From the NCBI GenBank assembly GCA_015499985.1, contig JAAAUF010000035.1, positions 25,563 through 89,562 on the forward strand: DNA of 64,000 nucleotides, written 5' to 3'. Source of the DNA: Haplosporangium gracile. Lineage: Eukaryota > Mortierellomycota > Mortierellomycetes > Mortierellales > Mortierellaceae. Numbering within the stretch: position 1 is the stretch's first letter; each line of letters opens with the position of its first letter. Below, piece after piece: positions 11,504 through 22,145 of this stretch. A program made the position numbers and the translations under genes. The notes under the pieces were generated by a model. The model did not search any database. It was not told the origin of the DNA and saw nothing but the letters and a program-made list of their open reading frames with translations.

Positions 11504-11752
11504 TTTCCTCTTTTGTTTTCTTTGACATAAAAATATCCAAGTAATAAAACAAAAAAACCGCACATTTCGTGTTTGAACAAGAAAGTACAACATACTAGCA
11601 ATTGAAGAGCGAGAGAGAAAGAGATAATGAATTTTTGATGGGCGTGTTGTGTATTAAGAAACAAACATAAGATAGTTTTGGAGTGAGGGGATTGTTGGTT
11701 ATGAGAGTAGAGTGAGAGTGGATATGGAAGTTAGGACGGGTTTATTCCATAT

Positions 11753-12431
11753 TTAATCCTTGTTGGCCTTGAGGTTGACGTAGTAAGCCTCACGCTGGCT
11801 ACGGCTGGCGAGGGCGGTCTTGTACCAGTAGGCGTAGGCAGCGGAACTAAAAGGGATAAAAGACGAGGGGAAAACACGCGTTAGTGTCAGGGCGTTTTTT
11901 TTTTTCTTTTTTTTTCTTTCTTTCGCTTCACGCTTTCATTCTGATACGGAGATGGTCGGGGAGCGAGTGTAAGGCGCTTGGTGTAGGAGGAGGCTGAGGA
12001 GAATTTGCAGGCTCTAAAAATAACAGGCGCCGCGCGCTCCATGATGCTGGGTTATTTAGAGTCTTGTTCTCTCAAGAAAGAGATCAAGTAGCATGTGATG
12101 GTAGGGCGAATTGTGTCGTTTTTGATGCTGGATGATTGTTGCCGTAGAGAAATATTTCGTGCAATCGGAAAGGTCGGATCCATAGATGTCTCGTATTTTT
12201 GCTTTGCTTTGCTTTGCTGTTGTTTTCCGACGTGCTGCATCCGTGTAAGAAAATTCCGGTTTCTAAACTATGTGCAAGTCCGAAGAAGAGGACGAAAGGT
12301 GTGAGAAAAAAAAAAGAGAGAGAGAGAGGAGAGAGTGGAGAAGGAAGGGAAACGTACGTTCCGAGGGTCATGCCGATGCCAATGTGCATCAACATGGACT
12401 TGGAGAGCTGGTTCTGGACGGGGGCAATCAT
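11753..12431 (-). CDS. COX9: Cytochrome c oxidase subunit VIIa (Cox9)
   Basis: Two exons (12358-12431 and 11753-11846) encode 55 residues, close to the ~59 of yeast Cox9. The start MIAPVQNQLSKSMLMHIG, the single span ending in YAYWYKTAL, and the charged tail SQREAYYVNLKANKD match the Cox7a/Cox9 layout: short matrix N-terminus, one inner-membrane helix, C-terminal charged tail. It is a structural subunit of respiratory complex IV. The gene is convergent with the golgin gene, about 250 bases away. The intron, 511 bases for a 168-base coding sequence, is oddly long here. The gene is missed if only long open frames are considered, since exon 2 holds just 31 codons. Confidence 0.85.
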
Positions 12432-12606
12432 AGTGTTTGGGAGTGGATGGTGTTGATGTTAGTGAAGAAAAGGGAGAGGGAAATCGTCGGAAATCAATCA
12501 TCAAAAAACATATTCGGTCGGAGGAGGTGATATGGTGTATAGCACATGCGATTTTTGTATCAACAATGACGCTCGCTCATTTTTGATCAAATAGATAGTT
12601 TATTTA

Positions 12607-13104
12607 CTAATTCATGGCTAAGAGACGAGAAATTGCAGGCGAAGGAGCCTGTCCCTGTCCGGACGATGTCGAACCGTCACCTGCCGTAGGTGAAGGCGAC
12701 TTGCGGTTGCAAGGCACAGCAGCAAAGGTCTGAGCAGCAACAGAACGGCTATGATCCGAGGGTATGGAAACCATAGATGGCTGTTGCTGAGAAGTTGCAT
12801 CGGCACTAGGCGACATATCGATCTTCGTCTCGTTGCGTATTGCTCCTGCAGCACTGATTGGGCCTGCAGGTCTGGTGGTACTGGTGGCACCAGGGGTGAT
12901 GGTTAGAAGGACGTCCTTGTTAGAGGAGCTGAAGGAAAGGGTCCTTGGGATGATACTTCGGGTGCGAGCAAAGACGTTTCGGCGAAGGGACTCTGGCAAG
13001 AAGGGACCTTGGGTCTTGTAGACGTGAATGCGCCAGCCAATGAAGGCTATGGCGAGGATAAGTACGGGTATGAGCCAGGCGAGTAAAGTTGTTGTGGCCG
13101 ACAT
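12607..13104 (-). CDS. Small single-span membrane protein, unknown function
   Basis: Single exon, 165 codons from the ATG at 13104. Residues ~7-25 form one strongly hydrophobic segment (LAWLIPVLILAIAFIGW) followed by RIHVYK, suggesting a short luminal or extracellular N-terminus and a cytoplasmic C-terminus. The remaining ~135 residues are Ser/Pro/Thr-rich and probably disordered, with several Arg residues after the span (RRNVFARTRSIIPRTLSF). No enzyme motif is visible. I do not recognise the family. The neighbour COX9 is on the same strand but separately spaced, so no functional link is implied. The open frame continues upstream of this ATG; I chose the start that directly precedes the membrane segment. 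Confidence 0.6.
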   Translation of the reverse strand: MSATTTLLAWLIPVLILAIAFIGWRIHVYKTQGPFLPESLRRNVFARTRSIIPRTLSFSSSNKDVLLTITPGATSTTRPAGPISAAGAIRNETKIDMSPSADATSQQQPSMVSIPSDHSRSVAAQTFAAVPCNRKSPSPTAGDGSTSSGQGQAPSPAISRLLAMN

Positions 13105-14947
13105 GGTAGTGTTATTATGTGAAGGGTAGTGGTTGGAGTGGAGGCAGGAAGGAGAGAGCGGGAGGAGAGAGTATTTTGTTGAAGAGGAAGGCAGAAGAAA
13201 AATTGAGTTAAGCATGAATAGACTGCAGGGGAGATCGGTCTTATTTAAGGTCGCCGGAAAGAAAAAAAGAGGGCGCGAGAGGCGAGCGCCAGACTTTGTC
13301 CTGTCCATGACGACAAAAGGAAAGGGAGGGCAAGGTACACCACTGAACCTCTGCTGTTGCTGTAGTGAGGTTTGCTCAACTCGCTTTTACCTGCATGTTT
13401 TTGCTCGGACCGATAGGACTAAAAAATTCCCTCATGAGATGAAAAACGAAGGGTAAGAAGAACAAGCAAAACAGCTACAAAGGAGAAGATGGGGAACCCT
13501 GCTGGTCCATAGCCAAAAGCCTGCATCGATAGCAAAGCAACTAAACGATGAAAATAAAAAGGAATTGGGCGAAAGCCAAACGATTTGTCGAATGGTCAAA
13601 CTTCCTTTCTTCTTTTTCTTTGGGTGTGAGCAAACAACATAAAACAAGAGAGAAAAATCCCTCAAAGTCATGTTATTCATTCACCTCACCATGCACATGT
13701 GTATGTGTGAGTGTGTATTGTATGCTTTCTACACGCTAGTCTTTGTTGAGCAGAGTCCGAACCCCCATCGTCAGGCTGCATTCGCGCACCGCAGGCAGGC
13801 AACACAAAAGAGTGGGTGACCAACGCTCAGAAAACTGAAGAAAGCCATCTATCCTGCATGGATACGACCAAAATAGTCATTGACACATAAAAAATCAACA
13901 AAATAAGTATACTCTTGTGGAGAAACAGAAACAAACAGCGCTGGCAATTGACATGCGAGAAAGTAAGAGGGTTACCGAGGTCGAGGATCAATCTTGACCC
14001 TGACAAGCTTCTGTCCTTTCTCGACAGCCCCTCCCTTCTCACCCCCTTCTTTTGACGCTTTCTTTTCTGTTCTAACTATTGTGAGGGATGCCGCCTCCCC
14101 CTATTCTATCCGCCCTTTGGACTCGCTTTGGTGTAGATTTGGCCAACTTCAACTACCGCCCGCTTGCTTCTCTTTTTCGCCACCCCTTTGTGATTAATTG
14201 AAAAAGTAATCCCTCAAAAATAAATCGTTCATCCTTCCTCCGTTGGTCATTAGAAGGGGGCGTCGTCTATACCTTTTTCCAAAGCTTCCATGAAACGCGT
14301 CTTTATTCGAAGACAGTAACCTCCTGCAAAAAGTAAAAAATAACCTTGGAGAGACCACATCATTGAAAACGATAACGTGAAAGAAAGTACGCTTGAAAGT
14401 CCCTTCTTTCATGCAAACGGAAGGTAGCTTGCTTTTGACTTGACTACTACACCAATGCACAAGAATCAACTTTTTTTTTTGTGCTGCCAACTTAACAAAA
14501 GGACGAGATTCTTTGGTGGATCTTTCACTTTTTGCCCGAATGCCTTTTGTAGGCAGCTTTTAAATATGATCTTGCTCTTCTCGTCTCTTTTCCCCTCAAT
14601 CCTCAGCTTTGTCGCACTCGTCCAAGCACTAAGAAACAGACCATACCGCCATGCATTCCTCGCTCCGAACAAGAACAATTCTCGCCGTTGCCTTGCTGCT
14701 GTTGGTGTTGCTGTCTGTTGCCCCATGGTTCGACAGGTGCGAACATCTGCTGGTCCGGGTGCCTTGGATGTGACTGTTGGTCGATCGAAGCAAGTGAGCC
14801 CCCAACCCACTCAAGCTTTTTTTAGCCTCGTTCAACGTGGCAAACATCATCTCCATCTCTTTCCATCCATCCACCCCTCACCTTCATCTTCACCTTCACC
14901 TCCACCCTTATTCTCAACCACCGCACATTACATTACATACCATCACC
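13105..14947. promoter_or_regulatory. Divergent intergenic region between the small membrane protein and NECAP
   Basis: About 1.8 kb between two divergently transcribed genes. A CT-rich block (14860-14940) lies just before the NECAP ATG, as in other fungal promoters and leaders. Open frames here have no protein-like composition. No RNA gene is recognised. Confidence 0.45.
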
Positions 14948-15899
14948 ATGTCAGACGACTCGGACTACGAATCGGTGCTGCTTGTTATTCGAGAGTGCTA
15001 TGGTACACATATACAGCTAGCTAGCTAATAATATCGACTGACTTTTTTTTCTATCATATCTATTGCAAAGCGCACATTACACTACCACTCACAGCCATAT
15101 CCTTAATTATATCACAGTCTACAAAGTGCCACCACTGCAATCATCAAGTCGCGGCTACAGAGCCGCCGATTGGGGCAATGTCGACGAGCCCCTCTGGCGG
15201 GGCCGCCTTCGGATCATTGCTCAGGGCAAGAAATGTTCTATCCGCCTCGAGGACGGTCAAACAGGAGAACTCTTTGGCGTCTGCCCCTACGAAGAGAACA
15301 AAGGCTGTGTTGAAAGCGTTACCGACTCGAGCCGTTACTTTGTTGTCAGGATTGAAGATCAGGGTCGTCATGCCTTCATTGGGTTGGGGTTCCTCGACCG
15401 TAGCCATGCTTTTGATTTCAATGTGGCCCTGCAGGATCATTTCAAGTATAACTAGCTATTGCGTTTTTTCAGTGGCGTTGACTTTTTATGTTGGTGTTTC
15501 TTTGTATCATCTCCTCTTTACGCTGACCATGTCTTCTTCCGTGTGGACATTGTTTAGGCATTTGGCGGCAGAGGAACGATCGGCAGAACAGAAAAAGGCT
15601 GGCATTCAACAACCCAAATTGGACTTTTCGCTCAAGGAAGGTCAGACTTTGAACTTGACCATTGCAGGTGGTGGCACTGGAGCTTCTACGCGTAGGAACC
15701 GCCCACCCCGACCCGCAGCATCTGACGATGGAGGTAGGCACTTTCACTGCTTTCCTCTTATGTTGTTTTTTTTGTTTTGTTTTGTTTTTTTGTTTTTTTT
15801 TTTAAGTGCAGGTCGAATTGCCGTATCTAATGCACTTTTTCCACAATAGTGCTCCCTGCGCTACTCCCTCCTCCCCCACCACCAGGGAAGAGAAAGTAG
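14948..15899 (+). CDS. NECAP: NECAP-family endocytic adaptor (adaptin-ear-binding coat-associated protein)
   Basis: NECAP proteins bind AP-2 and accessory factors in clathrin-mediated endocytosis. Exons 14948-15002, 15118-15445, 15558-15733 and 15850-15899 give 202 codons. Almost the whole protein is the PH-like NECAP domain: YESVLL at the start, then [20 protein letters not shown], a [11 protein letters not shown] segment, [40 protein letters not shown] and HFK. These blocks match animal NECAP1/2 nearly residue for residue. After the domain comes an EER...EQKK helix, [16 protein letters not shown] and a short poly-Pro tail ending GKRK. Animal NECAPs end in WVQF-type ear-binding motifs; none is seen here. 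Family call very firm; the lack of the terminal motif suggests altered adaptin-ear contacts. Confidence 0.93.
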
Positions 15900-16032
15900 A
15901 CAAAGCCGGCGGCAGGAGATACCAATAAAGCAGTATGCGCGTCGATATATATCTTTCAACAGCGTTTTTAATACAATTCGACACGGAAATAATTGCATGT
16001 CCAGAGAACTTTTATTTCAGCGCAGGAACTAC

Positions 16033-18729
16033 TTAGAGCTTGGAAGCAATCGGAGCCTGAACAGTGGCTGAGTGAGAGGTACGGGCATCGGCCAGACCAA
16101 AGAGCATCAACTTATCCTCATCATAACGGGTCTCGCTGCCCAACCCCTCAATCTGGAAAGACAGCTTCTTCTCCAGACCCTCGCACCATCTCTGGGCTGA
16201 GATACGATCGACAGTCGCCTCGGAGGCGATAATACTATTGGGTGGGTTGGCTTGCGCCTTGACAGCGGACCAGGCAGCGTGCTGGCAGAGCAGGGCGCCA
16301 GAAATTACGTCGGCTATCGCAAACGTGAGACCGCGAGCAGAGGCCTCCAAGAGGTTACGGGTCTCGAGAGTTGCGTATGTGGTGAAGTGGTGCGAGATCA
16401 GATCGAGGCAGGCTTCGAGGCTCTTGGCAGACTTGCTCCAATGGTGCTGGTCCTTCAATGGCGCTAAAATACCACGGACCGACTGCATGTTTTTAGCAAC
16501 AGGTCATAAAAAAAAAGGTATGGTGAGTTCATAGTCAAGTCGAATTCAAGACAGACACAAACATAAAATGATAAGGACACGCTACCTCAGCAAATAGATA
16601 CAAAGCGTCGCCGCCAGTCTCGGCCATGACACGGAGAACATCCAACGACAGGACGTTAGTAGTACCCTCCCAAATGGTGTTGACCAAGACATCTCTCATA
16701 GCGCGACCTAGACCAGTCTCTTCCATGTACCCCTGTCCACCAAAGCACTCCATGGCTTCCTGCGACATTGCAAACGCATTCTTGGCAGACCAGACCTTCA
16801 AGATGGGGGTCAGAAGACGGAGGAGAGGGATGTCCCGATCCTTAACCTGAGGCAGGTTGTTGTCGAGAGACTCGATGCGACCCAGCATGGCAATGCAGTA
16901 GAAAGTGAACTGGCTGGTGGCACGGTACTGGAGCTCCATGTTGGCGACGGTTGCCAAGTGCAAAGGCTGGTCCTTCAGCAATGCTCCAAATACCTGTTAC
17001 AAAAATAATTTGGTCCGCATAGCATAAGAACTTAGTAAGCGCGATATACCGGGCTGTATAAAGCCATCATTGAGTATGGTTCAAGTTATTAACTTACCTC
17101 ACGGCGGCGAGCATACTCTTTGACGCCAAGGATGAATCTCTGCATCGCAGCAGTACATCCCATCCCACAATAAACACGCGTAATATTCAAGATTGCCGAA
17201 ATATTCTTCACACCCCTATAGTTATCCCCAACCTGCTGTGCAATCATCCCATCCAACTCCAATTCGGCAGTCGGCAAAGCCTTAGTCCCCACCTTATCCT
17301 TCAATCGATGGATCCGAACCCCGTTCAGTTTACCCTCCCCATCACGGACATTAGCCAAATACAGCGAAAGACCTTTACTGCCGTCGCGCATGGAGCCAGG
17401 GACGGCTGAGGGGTTGGGGTCGTGGGTGCGGGCGAGCAGCATGGTCACATCGGCGTCGGTAGCGCTCGAGAACCATTTGAATCCAGAGATGGACCAGCAC
17501 TTGCGGTTCTCGTCCCAGACGGCTTGGGTCTCGGTGCGACCGACGTCGGAGCCACCAGGGCGCTCTGTCATCCATTGACCACTGGTAATGAACTTTTTGG
17601 GGTCGCGGCTATGCAAAGAAGGAGGAGAAAATGGCAGCGGTAAGAAAGGGGCCAAATTAGTATGATACAAATAGTGGAGAAAGTAAAGGAAGCATACCTG
17701 ATGAGGCGAGAGTAAACCGTGTCTTTCATCTCCTGAGTGCCATTGAGTTCCAGAACACGAGCACATCCATCTATCTAACGCAAAAGAAAGGGTACCAACG
17801 TTAGTCAACCTCTGACGCAACAATCAAAGATACCATCACAAGATGGACATATGAACAGCATGATTACCGGTCATGGCAATGGGACAGCTGTAAAGGCCAG
17901 CACCCGAGGTCCAAAGCATCAACTTGGCCATCTGGTAGATACGCGAATACTCGCCATACTTGCGCTCATAGGCAATGGCAACAACTCCCTCGCGGGCCGC
18001 AATCTCCTTTTGCTTTTTCCAAGCTTCAGTCACTAAGAGCTCGTCAACGCGCCTATTATTTCGAATATGGTAGTGTCTTAGCATCACATATAAATATTAA
18101 CTAGGACGTCAGACTGAACTTCGAGACTACAAGCAACTTACCTGCACCAGGAGTCGTACTGGCGAAGTCGAGGCTGATCCTCCTCCATGCGGGCGGTCAA
18201 TGCCGCACCCTCTAGTTTAACGAGAAAAAATAGGTCACGTGTAGTGTTACTTTACGAGTTCACCAGTAACATTACTGTAGAGCAAATTTGCTAGAGTTTG
18301 TGTTCTTCTGCACACACACTCACCAGTGTTAGACCAGTCGCTGATCTGAATAAGATCACTACAGGACACATGGGATGCAAAGGAGAAAAAAAGTAAATGT
18401 GTCAGCTCTTCAAAAAACCACGCGTACTTTAGTGGAAGGTAGGAACAAAAAAGGGGAGGCAGTGCATGTGGGGGGAAAAGGGCTTTGTGTGAGCCCGCTG
18501 TCGTCCCTTTCCCCTCCCATCTTCATTCCAGCTTCTTCTGGGAGGAAAGGGTGGTAAAAACTAAAAGGAAAGGGAAGGATTGGGCGACCACTTACGGTGA
18601 GATCTCGTTCAGGACCTTCTCTGGCAAGTATCTCTCCAGAACCGAGACCATGACAGGGTCTTCAAGAAAGACGTTTTGTTCCTGAGGAACGTCTTGTTTG
18701 AATCCAACGTTGGCGGTTGCGAAAACCAT
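16033..18729 (-). CDS. AidB-like acyl-CoA dehydrogenase with C-terminal SKL
   Basis: FAD-dependent acyl-CoA dehydrogenase superfamily. Eight exons (18596-18729, 18324-18358, 18142-18211, 17868-18052, 17698-17770, 17098-17608, 16586-16993, 16033-16482) give 621 codons, about the length of the AidB/ACAD11-type branch rather than the ~400-residue classic form. Signature blocks in order: PIAMTDGCARVLE, FITSGQWMTERPGGSDVGRT, WSISGFKWFSSATDADVTML, ECFGGQGYMEETGLGRAMRD and VNTIWEGTTNVLSLDVLR, the last two lying in the FAD- and acyl-CoA-binding C-terminal helical domain. The final residues are IASKL followed by stop, a canonical peroxisomal PTS1. Known AidB-like relatives include DNA-protective bacterial proteins of uncertain substrate and eukaryotic beta-oxidation enzymes. 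I infer a peroxisomal long- or branched-chain dehydrogenase; substrate unknown. Confidence 0.9.
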
Positions 18730-21700
18730 GATGATAGATAGTTGTCGAAAGTGAAAAGTATGAGAGGATGTTTTAAAGGAGAGAAAAAGGAAGAACGTTC
18801 AGTTAAGAGGAATGAACTGGTAAAGGAAGATGAGAAGGAGGTGATGTATTTTTTTAGATGGAAGTTGAATTTCAAAAAAAAAAAAGTGTGGCCTTGGAGA
18901 TTAAAGAACGTCAGAAACAGGGTAGTCGACAAGGCAGACATTTCCTTTTTATGAACTCAGAGTGAGACGAGGGCAGCATGCTTTTTTATTATTTCTTTTC
19001 AACCGAGCCGATTTGTGCGTGGGCGAACGTGTGCGGGAGATTTTTATCCGTTTGCGTGAGACAAGGGATAAAATAAATGTAAATTGGGCGTCGAGGCGTG
19101 GAAAGTGTGGAGAGCGCATTTTAAATCTCCCCCAAAAGCGAGGGTTCATGTCGGCTGGATTGTTAGGACTGCACATGTCCAGTTTTTTTGACCGACAGAA
19201 ACGACCTAGTATTGAGTGCCCTTCCTGAGGCATGTTGGCAGTCATTAAGAGGACCGACGGAGAGAGGGAGATATAATGTGTACCTATCTCAAGTTCGATA
19301 CCATTCGGCCGTCGCCTCCTAGAAAAGTCGGATTAAAAAAAAAGGATGTCGTGTGATTCTGACCAAAAATTGAGGACGCGTGGTTTGAAAACCCTTTTTG
19401 GTCTCATTTTTGATCTGATCAGTGACCAGTGGCCACCAAAGTCATCGCCATCCCTCATAACATGCACGGGCATAAGAATGATAATAATGTTTTCGTATGA
19501 TGCTGTTGTTCTTCTTTCGCCTTCCATCTTCTACTGTCGATTTGTCGTCTGCTTGCTTATTATTCCACTTGCATACTGTATCCACCCTTCGTTTTCATTC
19601 GTTTCATTATCTGCGCTTCAATAAACTTATTCCGATAACCATTTTTGCAGAAACAGGAAAAAAGTAACTTTCCTCCCCTCGCCTTCATCATTTTTTCCTC
19701 CTCCTCGTTTTCCTCTTCTTTACTCTCTCCAGCTCTAGAATTTTATTACTTCGCTTACCAACAAAGAGACCCATCATTCCAGAGTTTTGGACGGTGTCTT
19801 AGGAGTCCCTTAATGCCTCGTCAAGACCCTTGTGAGCCCTTTCCGGGGTCGTGGAGATTCCCTCCTTCCTAAAATATACTCCTCCTTCCTCCTCCTTCTT
19901 CCTCCTCCCCCTACTCCTTTACCTCCTCGTCTTCTTCTAATTCTTCACTTTTATTTGTTGTCTCGTTTTCCTATAGCCCTTCTCGTCTATTTTCTCTTCT
20001 CCCTTTATTCTACATTGATTTGTTCAACTCCTCATATTTTGGGCGGAGGTGAAAAAGGCGGACATGGTCCTAGTGACAAAGCAAGAGAACGACAACCCGC
20101 CTCTTGATTTTCGAGCAGAGGTAAAAGAAAAAAATACACTCAACATGCATCACACACACACAGCTGCAGGAATGTCCAATGCCCCAGCTCGCTGCATGTC
20201 ACGTCCAAGTTTTTTTTTTACTCTCTCTTGCCTTTTTATTTAATCTCTTTGTGTCGAAATGCAACGATAGGAGTGCTTTGTGTTCCTTGAACAGACACCG
20301 TTCTTGGTGGCATGTTGCATTCTTTTTGTTTTACGCGGGAGGACGAGGAGGTCTTGAATAAATAAAGAAAACAACCAAATCGTCGGAAAGGACAAATGAC
20401 AGGTTAAAGAATGAACATTGGGTCATGTCCTTGTCCTTCTCTCTATTTTCTCCTTTTTCTCTTTCTCTCTCTCTTTCTTATTCACTTTCTGTAAGTCTGT
20501 CTCGCTTCATATATTACCATTTCATCGACTGCAGCGGCAGACCGTCTCAGAGGAGCTTCAGTCAGCTCCCTCAACAAGCCAGAAGAGTGCATCTCTTGGC
20601 TTCATACGCGATTTGCTCATCTTGCTCATTGTAGGAGAGAAGAGAGTTTAGTCGTACCGCTTGTACCATGGATACCGCAAATTGTGTTTGCCCATTCGTA
20701 CTCTCCCGCTCATTGTATGGCTCTGTCTGTGTTTGAATGGTTCTCCCCCTCTCTTTCTCTTTCTCTTTCTCTTTCCTTCTTTCTCTATCTCCCTGTATCT
20801 GACTTCCTGTCGTTCTGTCGTTCTGTCGTTCTGTCCGTCTGTCTCCCTAAGTTTCCTCTTCTGATTTGATCCCTTCTTCGTACTCCTCCACCAATCCAAT
20901 CCAATCCAATCCTCAAAGCTCAAGGCCAATATTTGTTCAGGACAAAGCACAACCACGATTTACTGTCCACAGACCATCCATTCCTTTTTTCTTTCTTTTT
21001 CCTTTCTTTCCTCTCCTCTCCTTTCCTCTCCTCTCCTTTCCTCTCCTTTCCTACCCTTCTCTCATCTTTTCTTTCTTCTTTCTTTACACTTCACGCGTTC
21101 TTCTTTCCTTATCTTCTTATTCTTCCACCTCCATCACCCTCTGTACCCCGCCGTTATTCTCGCAGCGCCCTGGCGATATCATCGATACACCCCGATCTTC
21201 CCTTGAATCCCGAGCATTCATCACATTAATCCTCACTCCTACAAAGTATGCATCAGTCCTTCCTTCACTCTTCATTCGGCCTATCATAGGTCCATTGCGT
21301 CGCTTTCATTTCCTCCGTCTACATACTTCATCTGCACGCAACCCCCGCTTCTTTTAGTCAAAGGAGCTGCACCTCAATCCCCTCCTTCGCCCTAATTCCA
21401 CTTTTCGTGCTATGCTTCTCACTCAGTGCTGTCTTGTCCAGTGTCCTTTCTTTTTGAAAGGCATGAACAGACTGACCCTGTGTTGCGGACTGGCAAAGCA
21501 CGAAATAGACCCCAGCACATATAAAGACGATTGAACCACTCTCGACTGCAAGTTGAGCAACTACTCTTTCTTTTTCGCAGCCTGTGGGCTCTCCCCCGTC
21601 TCCTCTCTCCTCTTTCTCTATCGAAGAATGTGGAGGCAATTGAGCATCCGTGTTTTTTTGTCTTTCCCTTTTTTCTCTCGCTCTTTTGTATCGTCACCTC

Positions 21701-22145
21701 TTGTCCTTGCACATTCTTTGTCACAATTCGCTCTTGTTACCTTGACACGAACGCTTCGATCCCGCTTTTGCTCATACCTTCTTCGCTCTTTGCCTCTTTC
21801 CTCTCTCTCCCTCTCTCTCTCTCTCTCTCCTCCTTGCTTAGAAAAACGCTCCAGCGACAATAGACACAAAAAGGGTCGATCCTCGCCAAGTAAAGACAGC
21901 AATCGACAACTACAACAACAACGCGGACTCTTCAACACACAACTCAACCATTGGACACTTTGGTATTTCGTTTGCGGCGTGCCCCCTTTCTCTTGACACA
22001 GAGATCTTTCTCTTTTCATCCTTTTTTTACGTCTCCTTCCTTCTCCTTTAATCTAGAACCCCCTCCCTTTATAATTCTTTTCATTTTTGTTTGCTCTGTC
22101 TTTTTTTTTTTTTACCATCACTCTTACCATTTTAATCAGTCCCTC
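18730..22145. promoter_or_regulatory. Divergent intergenic region between acyl-CoA dehydrogenase and PKA
   Basis: 3.4 kb. The half nearer PKA is extremely pyrimidine-rich (CTTTCT, TTCTGTCG and CTCTCCTTTC runs at 20460-21080 and 21780-21835). It contains four CCAAT units in tandem at 20891-20911. The sequence TTTTAATCAG just before the PKA ATG could be a 3' splice site of a leader intron. I see no coding gene: all open frames are simple-sequence or hydrophobic Phe/Ser/Leu translations of CT runs. Confidence 0.5.
20891..20911 (+). repeat. Tandem CCAAT pentamers
   Basis: Four consecutive CCAAT units, seen directly, about 1.2 kb upstream of the PKA start. CCAAT is the binding site of the HAP/NF-Y complex. 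Whether these are bound or are a simple repeat cannot be told from sequence. Confidence 0.6.
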
